A stretch of 64,000 nt of DNA from the NCBI RefSeq assembly GCF_007655135.1, contig NC_045134.1, forward strand, positions 16,020,568 to 16,084,567, read 5' to 3'. The stretch's first letter is position 1, and each line of letters opens with the position of its first letter. This document shows positions 10,434 to 21,447 of this stretch, piece by piece. The position numbers were made by a program, and so were the translations under genes. A model generated the notes under the pieces. That model searched no databases. It was not told the origin of the DNA and saw nothing but the letters and a program-made list of their open reading frames with translations. This DNA comes from Punica granatum. Lineage: Eukaryota; Streptophyta; Magnoliopsida; Myrtales; Lythraceae.

Positions 10434-11186
10434 ATGTCAGCTTTAAGTTTATGTTCCTTTCTTTTCTTCCCCGAGGCGGATGCCGAAGAAGAACGCAGAC
10501 TGAAACGAATGGAAGAGACAATACGAGCTCTGCAAGCAAATGATGCTCGACCCGATGCACGCTATGGTGACTGCAGTTTATTCCCGGGCATGCGTTTACC
10601 CCCGAAGTTCAAAATCCCGGAGTTCAAGGCCTACGAGGGCACGACGGATCCCCGCCATCATCTCCGCCATTACCGGGGGAAGATGCTACAGTACTGGGAG
10701 TACGAGGAGTTCGTCATCCATTCCTTTCAAGACAGCCTATCGGGATCCGCTCTCGATTGGTTCATGTCACTAAAGGCCGAGGACATTCCGACGTGGGAGG
10801 ACCTCTCTCGGAAGTTTATCGACCAATACCGATACTGCACGGAGACGCCTCCCACACTTCTGGAGCTGAGTACAAAAGAAATGGCGCAGGGCCAAAGGTT
10901 CGAGGAATACGCTGCCAAGTGGCGTGCCCAAGCAGCAAAGCACATCCCTCCGATGAGCGAGGCGCAGCAGGTTCAATTGTTTCACTCCACGCCGAGAGGG
11001 ATATATTATTCGCACTTATTGGCCCACACTTCCTCATTCTCCGACCTCATCGAGGCTGGGAAAAAGCTTGATTTGGGGATCAAGCTCGGAAGAATGGAAG
11101 GCCCCGCCGACCAAAGGGAGGAGCCATCAAAGAAGGCTCCCGCAATGTCCCCATCTTCCGGAGGGAGGAGAGGAAAGGAAGTCTAG
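10434..11186 (+). pseudogene. gag (capsid region), Tat/Ogre type, truncated by a stop
   Basis: This encodes the structural protein of the virus-like particle. The recognisable retrotransposon gag core runs from about residue 45 to 190: KFKIPEFKAYEGTTDP, then HSFQDSLSGSALDWF and LSRKFIDQY. The first in-frame ATG is at 10434, but the segment before about 10475 reads through a pyrimidine tract, so the ATG at 10509 (MEETIRALQ) is a likely alternative start if ORF1 is spliced out. The frame stops at TAG 11184-11186. Homologous sequence continues beyond in the same frame with another TAA near 11347, so gag is broken. Confidence 0.85.
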
Positions 11187-13352
11187 GTTAACACCGTCAA
11201 TACGGCACATCGGTGGTCTCAGCAGTAGTCAGTGGATCTCACGGCCACACCGACTGCCGCTCCTACATACTTCCCTCCACCTCCACAGCACCAACCTCAG
11301 CCGATCTATTATTCGGCTCCGTCGGTCCCTCCAACAGCGACCTCGTAATCATACGACCCCTACGCGCCCGCGTCAGCTCAGTCCCCTCAACCTAGGCCGT
11401 CGGTGTCGAGAGCCCCTCCACCGGCACAACAGAACCCCACCTCACAGGGTCCACAGGTCGGCACCTCACAACACCGACCCCGCAGACAGTACACACCTCT
11501 ACCCGCTCCTCTCTCTCACATATATCGACAACTCTTGGCGGGGGATCAGTTTCAGCCAATATCCCCGGGGCCCGAACTTCGACCCCTCCATCCAGGATCA
11601 ATCCAAGCGCTGCGAATATCATCAGGGTGCGCCGGGGCACACTCTCGACAATTGTTGGAGGCTGAGGGACGAAATTCAGAAGAGGATCGACAGCAACCGA
11701 CTCACTTTCAACGCTGTCAGACCTCCAAATGTGCAGGCCAACCCCCTCCCGGACCATAGGCCGAGCTCGGGGCCATCCATCAACATGATCTCTATATGCG
11801 TCCCGGAGAAAGACGAAGAAGCGCAGGAGAATCCCCCTCCCTTTGTGATCAACTACACTCCCGAAGAATTCACGGTCGGGTTCACGGGGCACGGGGCCTC
11901 CCCGGCCCCGTTCGTCGTTGACGTCCCCGCTCAAGGGCTGTACTTAGATAGCAAGGTCCCTTGGACCTACGAAGGAAGCATCGGGAGCGTCGAACGGCAA
12001 TTCGGTGTCATGGGGATAACACGCTCGGGACGGGTATATGAGAGCCCGACGACAAAGGACAAAGGGAAAGCGCCCGCTGTTGAAGACGGGGCGACGCCCG
12101 AAAGCTCACCTTTCCCGTCCAAGAAGGTGACCGAGGAGGAAGCCGAAGCTTTCATGAAGATCGTGAAGGCAAGCGAATACAAGGTGGTCGAACAAATGGC
12201 CAAATCCCCGGCCCACATCTCATTGCTTGCTCTCCTCCTCGGCTCGGAACCTCACCGAGAGGCCCTCCTCCGGGTACTGACCGCGGCACCAGTGCCGAAG
12301 GAAACGCCCCCAGACAGGATAGAGGAGACGATCGGGTCCATCTTTTCCAACACTATCTCGTTCTCGGACGACGAGCTCCCGTCCGAGAGTTGGTCACATT
12401 CACGGGCATTGCACATTGTCTGCAAGTGCAACAATTACATAATCGGCCGGGTCATGATTGACAACGGGTCCGCCCTCAACGTTTGCCCGGTGACCACCCT
12501 CAAACAGATGAATGTGGATCTTAACCGAGTCCGCCCAAGCAAAACAGCGGTCCGAGCCTTCGATGGCTCTCGCAGGGAGGTGAACGGAGAGATCGACCTC
12601 CTCATAGACGTTGGCTCGTGCTCGTTCAGCATCACATTCCAGGTGCTCGACATCCCGAACGCGTTCAGCCTGCTGCTCGGGAGGCCTTGGATCCACTCGG
12701 CCGGCGCCGTCCCCTCTTCCCTGCACCAACGGCTAAAGTTCATCGTCGAAGAGAAGCTCATCACGGTAAAAGGAGAGGAGGATTACGCCATCTACAAGGA
12801 GACGGCGATGCCCTACATCAGCATTGGGGACGATGAAAACCTCCCGTTCCACTCATTCGAAACCATCTCCGTCATTAGAGACTACGGAGAGAGTGGACCA
12901 TCCCGTGCCGACCGCATGATAGGGAAGGTTCTCCTGCGCAACAATTATATTCCCGGCACCGGCCTTGGGGCACGCGGACAAGGGATCAACCGCCCCATTG
13001 AGATCGAGGAGTACAAACACAGGAGGGGACTCGGCTTTCGCCCCTCCTGTCATGAGATCATCGAGGCCCGCAAGGGCAACCATCTTCATCGCCTCGCCGC
13101 ATACCACGGGAGGCTCAACAGGGGCACTCAAGTCCCCCCACTATCTCATTTCTTCCCCGGGCCTTCACGCATCATAGGAGGCACCCTTGACGGCCCTTCC
13201 TCGGACTCCGACGACACTCCTGCTGCTTCGTCAGCCGTGTACGCCGTCACCGAGGAGATTCCTTCAGGGGTTCACATCCGCTTGGCGCAGGAAAACGAGG
13301 AGCTGGACAACTGGACCTCAGTCTCGCGCTACTCGGCTGTGATTGCCAATGC
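11187..13352 (+). pseudogene. gag C-terminus with zinc-knuckle-like motif, aspartic protease and G-patch-like tail
   Basis: After the stop at 11184 the proline- and glutamine-rich linker continues, then shifts frame near 11560. From there one frame is open to the TAA at 13354. It starts with a knuckle-like CEYHQGAPGHTLDNC, as in Tat gag proteins. The protease active site reads IDNGSALNVCP (Asp codon at 12460), with Asn in place of the usual Ser or Thr of DSG/DTG, and is followed by LLGRPWIHSAGA. At 12941-13044, NYIPGTGLGARGQGI and RGLGFRP resemble a G-patch. The TAA overlaps the splice donor GTAAGG, so in spliced RNA this frame joins RT. Confidence 0.8.
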
Positions 13353-13564
13353 GTAAGGCTTATCTATGTATAGGATGTTCCCCACGTGTCGGCATAGCCA
13401 TGCGTCACACGACGGGAGAGGGGTTTCTATTATGGCTTCTTGTTTGCAACATCAATGAAATCTCTCACGCATTTTCTTTGAATTCTCTTGCATTCTTTCT
13501 CCTTCTCCTATTCTCTACTTCGCAGCATTATAAACTTTCTAAGACGATTCTCTCGAATTTCCAG
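13353..13564 (+). other. Putative 212-bp intron between protease and RT of A2
   Basis: The donor GC/GTAAGG at 13353 overlaps the protease ORF stop. The acceptor TTTCCAG ends at 13564 after a pyrimidine-rich stretch. Removal joins ATTGCCAATGC to GCTCCACTCG in frame, linking protease to RT. A4 has the same sites, phase and exact length (58553-58764). An intron at this place is a known feature of Ogre elements. Confidence 0.75.
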
Positions 13565-14348
13565 GCTCCACTCGAATCCAAATCCTCGACGCTTTGATAC
13601 GAACCTATCCCGAGAGCAACTCGGTGAGCCCCAACCCGTATACTTTGGGGAAGGGCTCCCCGAGGACGGTCAAGTGCCCGAGATAGAAGGGAGTTTGCGT
13701 CGCCTCGAAGACCATCAAATCACCTCGGTCGAGCCGACGGAGGAGATCAACGTGGGCACCGAAGGAGAGCCTCGCACCTTGAAGATTGGGACAGCTCTCG
13801 ACCCCACACACCGAACTCGGATGATCGACTTCCTGAAGGAATATCAGGAGGTCTTCGCCTGGTCTTACGCCGATATGCCAGGCTTAGACCCCTCGATAGT
13901 CGAACACTTTCTCCCGCTCGACACCGAGAAATTCCCACCCAAACGGCAACAGTTGCGACGACAACGGGCTAGCCTTCTCCTCCGCATCAAGGAGGAAGTC
14001 GTCAAGCAGATCAACGCGGGCTTCCTCGAGGTCTGCAATTATTCCGAATGGGTAGCGAACATTGTGCCAGTGGAAAAGAAGGACGGAAGGGTCCGAGTCT
14101 GCGTCGACTACCGAGATCTCAATAAGGCCAGCCCCAAAGACAATTTCCCCTTGCCGCACATCGACGTCCTAGTCGACAATACGGCGCGCCACGCCTAATT
14201 CTCTTTCATGGACGGCTTCTCCGGATACAATCAGATCCGGATGGCCGAGAAGGACAAACTCAAGACAACGTTCACTACGATGTGGGGAACCTTTTGCTGC
14301 CGCGTTATGCCTTTCGGCCTCAAGAATGCGGGGGCAACTTATCAGAGA
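13565..14348 (+). pseudogene. Reverse transcriptase, N-terminal part (truncated)
   Basis: The frame covers the RT N-terminus: RQRASLLLRIKEEV, NYSEWVANIVPVEKKDGRVR and the conserved VCVDYRDLNKASPKDNFPLP. A stop codon TAA at 14196-14198 replaces the Gln codon seen in A4 (HAQFSF). Homology continues in frame through MPFGLKNAGATYQR and ends abruptly at about 14345. The segment with the YIDD active site, the RT thumb and the first RNase H is missing. The next bases are in another frame and belong to the archaeal RNase H linker. This copy cannot make active RT. Confidence 0.9.
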
Positions 14349-16146
14349 CAACCCGCCGATCGATCCCAACTTCGCGGATGAGGGAATTCTTCAAGTAGAT
14401 GATGAGGGAGAGAAGCCGAAATGGAAGATGTATTTTGATGGTGCTGTCAACTCCACGGGGTCTGGCATCGGCGCAGTGCTAATATCCCCAGACGGACGTT
14501 ATTACCCCGTGGCGGCAAAGATCGACTTCTCGTGCACCAATAATGTGGCCGAATACGAGGCATGTATTCTCGGCCTACAAGCGGCAATCGATTTCAAAGT
14601 AAGAGAGCTAGAAGTATTCGGCGACTCTATGCTCATAATCTTCCAAACATTGGGGCAGTGGAAGACAAAAGATGCGAAGCTAGTGCCATACCACGAGTAT
14701 CTCGAGAGGTTAACGGAGAACTTCGAGAACATCTCGTTCACCTATACTCCACGCATGAAGAATCAGTTCGCGGATGCGCTTGCAACGCTTGCCTCCATGG
14801 TGAGCATCACGAGAGAAAACCTTATCCAGCTCTTCGAGATTGAGATAGCCGAAGGACCGGCACACTGCAACGCAATTGAAGCGTTCGAGGCAAAGCCGTG
14901 GTACGAAGACATTAAGAACCTTTTACGAACCGCCCAATACCCCCCATTCGCCGATCGCTGCGATCGAAAGACTCTCAAACGCCTCGCGATACACTATTTT
15001 TTGAGCGGTGAGATACTTTACCGCCGTTCCTTTGACTCCACACTCCTCCGGTGCATCGATGAACACGAATCACGACGTCTCATGGAGGAGGTGCACGGAG
15101 GAAATTGCGGACCTCATATGAACGGTCTCATGCTCGCCAAAAAGGTTATGCGCTTAGGTTACTATTGGTCTACTATGGAGACTGATTGTGTGAAACACGT
15201 CAGACATTGCCACCGATGTCAGGTTTACGCAGATCAGATCAAAGTGCCGCCCAATGAACTGCGCCCCATGACGGCACCGTGGCCTTTTTCAATGTGGGGA
15301 ATGGATGTGATTGGCCCGATCAGCCCCAAGGCGTCTAACGGACATATGTTTATCTTAGTGGCGATTGACTATTTCACCAAATGGATCGAGGCTATCACTC
15401 TCGCGTCGGTCACCGCAAAAGCCGTGGCCCGTTTTCTCAGGCGTGACATCATTGCCCGATATGGGGTCCCGGTGACGATCATCACGGACAACGCCAAGAA
15501 CCTAAACAACAAAGTGATCGACGAGCTCTGTGCCCAATTCAAGATCCGGCACCGCAATTCCACTCCATACCGCCCGCAAATGAACGGTGCGGTGGAAGCT
15601 GCGAACAAGAACGTCAAGAAGATCATCGAAAAGATGACAGTGAATTACAAGGACTGGCACGAGATGCTCCCTTACGCGCTCTTGGCATACCGAACATCGA
15701 TCCGGACCTCCACAGGGGCGACTCCATACTCCCTGGTCTACGGCATGAAAGCAGTCCTCCCAATTGAGGTTGAAATCCCTTCTATGAGGATTCTTGCCGA
15801 AACCGAACTTGAAGAAGCAGAATGGGCGAAACAGCGGTACGAACAGTTAAACTTCATTGATGAAAAGAGGCTGAAAGCACTATGCCATGGACAGTGCTAC
15901 CAGCAAAGAATGGCTCGAGCATTCAACGCGAGAGTCCGTCACCGCGATTTCAGTCCCGGTGACCTCGTTTTGAGGAAAGTCCTACACGTCACGCCGGACT
16001 CCCGGGGAAAGTTCTCGTACAAATACGACGGACCCTTTGTTGTCAAGGAAACCTTCCCCGGGGGAGCCGTCATTTTAAGCGACATGGACGGAACTGAAAA
16101 TGCACTCCCAGTCAACGTTGACGCCATCAAGAAATATTATCCGTGA
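14349..16146 (+). CDS. Archaeal-type RNase H plus integrase of A2 (open remnant of pol)
   Basis: A continuous frame runs to the TGA at 16144-16146. The first part is the second RNase H typical of Tat elements: KMYFDGAVNSTGSGIGAVL (Asp), NVAEYEACILGLQAA (Glu), LEVFGDSML (Asp) and FADALATLASM (Asp), a full D-E-D-D set. Next come the integrase HHCC zinc region (EVHGGNCGPHMNG to HCHRCQVYAD), the catalytic MDVIGPI, TDNAKNLNN and GAVEAANKN, and the C-terminus ending IKKYYP. The first Met (14326) precedes the deletion junction and is not a natural start. It is open only because the deletion removed upstream pol. Confidence 0.88.
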
Positions 16147-16278
16147 TCACCCATGTTTGTATCTCAGTGGTCGGACCTCGTGTCCGTTTCTCTTATAATA
16201 CCTTCTTCGTTCTTCCATACAAACTCTCACCATTTTCTTCACCACGAAACATTCCTGAGAGAAAGAAAAATGATTTTC

Positions 16279-16570
16279 CGCTAGGTCGAAAACCTCCCTG
16301 AGGTGGCCTAGGCAAAAGTTAGGGAATGAGGGGCACGACTTAAAATCTCACAAAGGGGAGTCGTGGCAAAAGGAGAGCATAAATCATTTCCTCGCTAGGT
16401 CGAAAACCTCCCTGAGGCGGCCTAGGCAAAAGTTAGAGGACTCGAGAGGTGCGATCTCACCCAAGACACGGGTGATCGTAGCAAAAGGTGAGCGTTCATG
16501 TGAGAAAGATCAAATAAAATACCCCGCTAGGTCATCACACATCTCGTGGCCTAGGCAAAAGTTAGGGGAC
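16279..16570 (+). other. 3'UTR stem-loop array of A2
   Basis: Four units in the same order as A1. The second is a perfect CACGACT/AGTCGTG pair followed by GGCAAAAGG. The third pairs GCGAT plus CACCC with GGGTG plus ATCGT around a short bulge, followed by AGCAAAAGG. The first contains an inner CCTC/GAGG helix. Spacing from the pol stop is 132 bp. Confidence 0.65.
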
Positions 16571-16878
16571 AATGTCGGCTTGACCACGAAAGAAAGGCAA
16601 CACTTCTCTGTGAAGCTACACCGAGTAGTGGTTCGGCATCCTCCGACGCAAGCAAACTCTCTTCGACTCTCCAGACTCAAGACCCGCTTCGAAATGGGGT
16701 CGAATCAATGTATCCTTGATTTGGAGGATCCCATAAGATCTCTCCTTTTACCTTTATGCACATATTCTACGGGTCACCCGTTCCAGAAAAAGCCATTCTC
16801 TGATAGGGACACGACCGCCCTCCAACGGTCACCAATAGCAAATCCCCGACACATCTTTACATAGATTCTTCTTATATA
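16571..16878 (+). other. Truncated A2 3'UTR
   Basis: This continues the shared 3'UTR up to CTTACATAGATTCTTCTTATATA and then meets the LTR2 terminus directly. The matching minus-strand A4 sequence continues (TATACACCCC) through a tandem repeat to a PPT, so the last part of the internal region, including the PPT, is absent here. Confidence 0.75.
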
Positions 16879-17710
16879 TGTCAGCACCCCATTTTGGCCC
16901 ACCGGCTTCCCACACGAGGATTCCCGACCGAAGCCCGGGGCACTATTCATCACCCGACAATCGGAGGCAAATAGGCGGGCACGGGGTCATGAACAATAAA
17001 AGAAGAGCACGGCACACTGAGAAAATCCCGGTCAAGGTCCCTAGGTCTTCCCGGGCCAATGGTCCCCGACCGAGGACGACGAGCCAACAATCACTCACGG
17101 GGCAAAAGGATCGCCAAAACAAATGCAAGGATGCACAAAGAACAATCGGGGGTCGAGGGGCGCTAAATTCCACTCCGAACATCCAAACAGGGCAAAACCG
17201 ACTCCCGAGGCGCTGAGTCGCCCGAACGCTCGTCCACACGACGCATGGCGATATTAGGCTCATTCAAATCCTCGTCGTTCAAGTATTCCAAATCTTCAAA
17301 TTAATTGGACATCGGAGGTCGGATGCAAGCTCAATCGGGTTTCAAGCATTTGCCGGCTTTTCTCTCAATCAGACGGGATCCACAGCTCATCCAAGCCAAG
17401 CCATCAAGCTGCGGCTCAACCCCAAGCCACGGCTCAACCCTCGGCTCCGATTGGACAGCCCCAAGCCGTCGGCTCCTCCCTCCCACCATCGGCTCCAAGC
17501 ACCCCCCACCACACAATTCAAATTTCCCTCACTTCTTTCACTTCCTCTTACACACCCATCAACTCCCATCACTTCCCATCACTTCCACCTTGCTTCCCCC
17601 ACACACTATGTGACATATTCCCCATCCTAATCCCCCTTGGGATTTTCGGCAGTCCCAATTTATCCCTTTAACCGCACTTAGTCTCCCCTAATTACCCGAT
17701 TAAGCTAGCC

Positions 17711-17716
17711 TATAAG
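17711..17716 (+). promoter_or_regulatory. TATA box of LTR2
   Basis: TATAAG sits in GCCTATAAGTTCCC with the same downstream CT-rich start region as LTR1. Confidence 0.55.
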
Positions 17717-20700
17717 TTCCCTTCCATCATTAACTCTAATGACTTCTCCATTCTCCTTCTCTCTCAAGCCATTCTTTCTCAAGAATCCTCTCAAACCCCA
17801 GCCCACTCCCACAGCTCGTGCAACCCCGTGCCAAGGCCGAAACCGGCCAAAACCACCAGAAAACCACCCGGTATTCCGGTAACCACCCGACCCGACTTAA
17901 ACCAAAAATCATCAAACTTCCTAGCCTACATATTTCCCACCCCCTAAGTCCATTTCCGGGCTTAGATTTTCGATTTGAAGCCTCCAACACCACGTTCCAG
18001 CCGCGAAGAGAGTCGGGTCTCGATAACGTCAATCGCGTGCAACCGAGCTCCTCGACGTGCCATTTTCTCCCACGACTTCGGAGAGTCGTGCCATCACGTT
18101 CAAAGGGTCCCTCGCAACCCTCACCCTCTCTCGTGAAGAGGTGGTCACGTTCCGAGGGACGATCAACCGTGCACAACCACCATTCACTTGTTTCTCCCTT
18201 ACCGGGTTCCATTCATTTTTACCGAACTTTCTCTCACACTTTCGGGTCCATTCAGGCTTTGGCACCCTCGGGGCTGCCCACGGTCACCTAGATCCGCCTC
18301 TTAGGAGTCCAACGAGCCCGACCTTGCACCGCGCCGTGCCCGGAGCTCGCGTGCCGACCCATTCTCCCGAAACTGCCGCGGCGGCCTCATCTCGGGTCCC
18401 TCAACCCGTAACGCCCAAGCCGAGTCTAGCGACTCCCCGGGCCACCTCCCTGACTCTTTTCCTCGTGCACGAGGCTAGGTAACATCCCTCTACAACTTAG
18501 AAGAGCTAGGATCTCCGATCTTTATGTATGTGAAGTGTTTATGCGTTTAGAGATTCGGAATGCATGAAAGGTTGCATTTTTCTTTCGGATCCGGGCTTCC
18601 CATGCAATCCCATACATCGTTACACGTCTTTACTCCCATTATTACGTCCGAATGTTGCATGAACGTGTATGCCATGTTGGGAGATGACCTAACTCGTGGT
18701 TGGAGAGCCTCTCGTGATCCGTAAGGGCCACGGGACTCACGGCCATGCCTCCCGAAGGGATGGCCGAGAGTCCCATTGTCCCTCACGGACACTCGGGGAG
18801 CTCTTTCACCCCGAGGTTCGTTGATCCCTACTCCTCGCCATCACTAGCCGTGACCGTAATATACATGCACGACGGGAAGACGCGGGATCTAGGCGTAAGA
18901 GACCCAAAAGGGAGTCGGATGTGTTAAGGGAGGCTCACGGCCGCCCTCCTTGCAAGGGGGCCGAGGGGTCCCTTGACCCACCCGAAGCCTTGGGGCTCTT
19001 GGCTCCATGATGCCATGCATTTCCCACAATTTACTTCCGAATTTACCGTTAAATGAGTCGATACCATTTGTTAACTCCTTGAATACGGTGTTTCTGAGTG
19101 TCTTGTATGTTATTTGTGCAAATGAGGTCGTGTCGACGTCGATTCAATGAAATATGTGTCGTTATCACGTGTATATTACATGATGAATGCAAGGGATGAT
19201 TAGGAACGATGCGAGAGACCCACCGAAACCCGGATCGGGTCAAGGAGCATTCGGCCAACTACTCTAGTGGGTGTGGTCGACTCCTCCATGACTTTTTTCG
19301 GAGTTGCGGTTGGCCTCTTCGTCGTTCCGAAGTCTATCCTTGGAATTGTTTGTAGTTACGTTTCCTCTTAATCGTTGTCTATATGCTTATTACGCGCGGG
19401 ACTTGTTAGATCCGGATGTTTCCCGCTAAAACCATAACCGCGACATGGAATAATAAATATCGAAGAATCTCACAAATGGGATAGATGGGACGTATCATTC
19501 GGCTAATCAAGTCACTTGGATTAAATAATTGGACAAATTGAATATTAATTCGTAAATGTATCGATGGTTCACGGAACGGTGAAAATGCCCTTTTCCTTAA
19601 AAGCTCATAATTTCCAAACATCGAGTCGTGTAACACGAATAGAATCGTGTCTAGCAAGTACTCGCGTACTATGACTCGAGTCCGGGCCCAATTTGAGGCG
19701 GCTCGAGTCGAGATGCGCGAGTCCTCTTTAGACCTCTTCGTGTCACACGATCTTTAATTTATATATGAACATCACATGTTTTACCACTCAAGGGCATAGT
19801 CGTCATTCCGTGATTCACCGATATCCTAGGCCTTAGGAAGTCGGAAACACCTCGATCTATGGACGGAAAGGGGCGGCCCGTTCGGGTGCGAGTTTCATTC
19901 GTACGGCCCATTCCGTTCACTTTCGGTGTTTCTATCTTCCTATTGTAGATTCGGTGGGGAGCATTCTATTTCAGTTGCAAAACACGAACAACCGGATTAA
20001 TCGTACATTCGGCCTAATCGAACCCTAGATAATGGATAGGTGGGATAATAGATTCCAATCTAGAGTCAAAACACGAGTTTGGCTAATTCGGTGAAACCAC
20101 AGTGACACTTAACTGAAATGAAAGTCATAAAACAAACACACACATGTAATTGGCTTAGAACCTTATCCTAGCCCGCCATCTATGTTTGCCTAGGTTAGAT
20201 GCATTGTTTGCCAATCAACCACGGATAATAACTGATTAAATCACGTATATTCGGCCTAATACACAATTCGTTTGTATTCACCGACACTTATTAGTAATTG
20301 TCAGTTGCTTTCTGCATTGTGTCAGTTATATCAGTTTTCTTCTGTTTTATTCTTGCTTTCGATGATTTATTGCGGTTCGGGCCCGAACCCATAGGTCACG
20401 TGTTACATGGGGTCCAACGCCCCAAATCACCGAACACGGGGTCCAACGCTTCTTAACTCACCGAGCGCGTGCAACCCGAGTGTGGAATGGGATCTAGCCT
20501 CGATTCACCGTCATACTCCGAATACGGCCTATGTGGAAGGCGGATTTGGATTGAGCGCGTGAAGCGTATTTAGATATCACCCGGGAGCTCGATTGGTCCG
20601 ACGGTTACAGTGGGAACTAATCGGTTCTCCTGCAAACCATCGATTCAATCGGACCCGACCCCCGGCTCCTCGAGTCCGCGTTGCCTTAATTTGTTTATCG

Positions 20701-20750
20701 GTTATTCAAAACATACGGTGAGCCGGAGGGGAATATTGGCCCAATGCAAA

Positions 20751-20860
20751 CCGATCGGGATCCATTTATTTCATTCAGTTGTATTCTGTAATTATTCGAG
20801 TGCACATTGTGAGGATCTTATTTGTGTATTTATTCATATACTTGTAAGGATCCCGATCGG
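20751..20860 (+). other. Long perfect stem in LTR2
   Basis: CCGATCGGGATCC (20751-20763) and GGATCCCGATCGG (20848-20860) are exact reverse complements over 13 bp, separated by 84 bases. Confidence 0.7.
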
Positions 20861-21161
20861 TGAGCAAGAGGTCCGAGTGTTGAGTCGGTTAAGTCGGTCT
20901 ATCGTCACCAAGGGACGAGTAAGCTCGAATAATCATGGTCTCGGTTCGCGCAGGGAATCGACCATTACGGTCCGAAGAACTGTAACGCTAAGATAGCGAA
21001 CCAATTCCTTGACTCTCAAGCCTACTCATCCTTCGGATCCTCGGCCCAACTCGATCGATTCATCGATTTTACGGTGTCAAAACAGGCGAGTCAAGCGCAA
21101 CTCTAAGTCACGCGGTAAATAAACAAAATGGCAAGCCTAGCAAGCTAGAGTACCGAAAGGG

Positions 21162-21184
21162 CGTGCGGGATATAGGCCCGCACG
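21162..21184 (+). other. Conserved U5 hairpin CGTGCGGG/CCCGCACG in LTR2
   Basis: The two 8-bp arms flank a 7-base loop ATATAGG. The same sequence occurs in B (30108-30130), in a family whose LTR is otherwise strongly diverged. LTR1 and LTR3 hold slightly mutated versions. Confidence 0.65.
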
Positions 21185-21430
21185 TAATAGAACCCCCGAA
21201 TTTGGAATTTCCGGTTCCGTACGACCATTGCCTTAGCATTTAGGTGTACCCCGTACCCCTAGACCCGGGCGACTCAACGGCCCTCGACCTACGGGTCGTA
21301 AACAGTAAGTGGCGACTCCTTCTCACGTGCGTCCGTCGAGCGCCCCCGGGAAGGTGGACACTCCCAAGCCGCGTTTGCTTAGGCGCGCGCATGCGTGCCC
21401 CGACGAGATGAAATTCGGGTGCGCACAGTT

Positions 21431-21447
21431 TGGCGACTCCGCTGGGG
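21431..21447 (+). other. Primer-binding site of A3 (tRNA-Arg)
   Basis: TGGCGACTCCGCTGGGG starts three bases after LTR2. As I recall the tRNA, this is an exact complement of the 3' end of plant tRNA-Arg(ACG) including CCA. Confidence 0.88.

Larger units (their letters stand above)
8420..10475 (+). other. Putative intron containing ORF1 in A2
   Basis: The donor TAG/GTAAGG at 8420 lies just before the ORF1 ATG. A pyrimidine-rich tract (TTCCTTTCTTTTCTTCCCC) ending in GAG at 10473-10475 lies at the front of gag. Removing this segment would join the leader to gag and skip ORF1. Element B has the same arrangement with a stronger acceptor (30963-33175). Splicing is inferred from the sites only. Confidence 0.45.
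7813..16878 (+). mobile_element. Family A copy A2, internal region (defective)
   Basis: The order is PBS, leader, ORF1, gag, protease, intron, RT, archaeal RNase H, integrase and 3'UTR. Defects seen: a reversed B-type LTR fragment in ORF1, stops in gag at 11184 and near 11347, a frameshift near 11560, a stop in RT at 14196, a deletion removing the RT active site and first RNase H, and loss of the 3'UTR tandem repeat and PPT before LTR2. It cannot code for a full polyprotein. Confidence 0.9.
16879..21427 (+). repeat. LTR2, family A LTR (4549 bp), 5' LTR of A3
   Basis: It starts TGTCAGCACC and ends GCGCACA, three bases before a PBS. It lacks about 490 bp relative to LTR1 near its start, between two copies of CACTGAGAAAA. 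It carries a TATA box at 17711, the U3 repeats, TCCAACG hairpins near 20405-20450, a perfect 13-bp long stem and the 3' hairpin CGTGCGGG/CCCGCACG (21162-21184). The left flank is A2 3'UTR without a PPT. Confidence 0.9.

Noticed and set aside
14326..14348. Met at 14326 as the start of the RNase H-integrase protein
   Set aside because: It lies in RT sequence before the deletion junction and is out of the RT frame, so it is a chance ATG.
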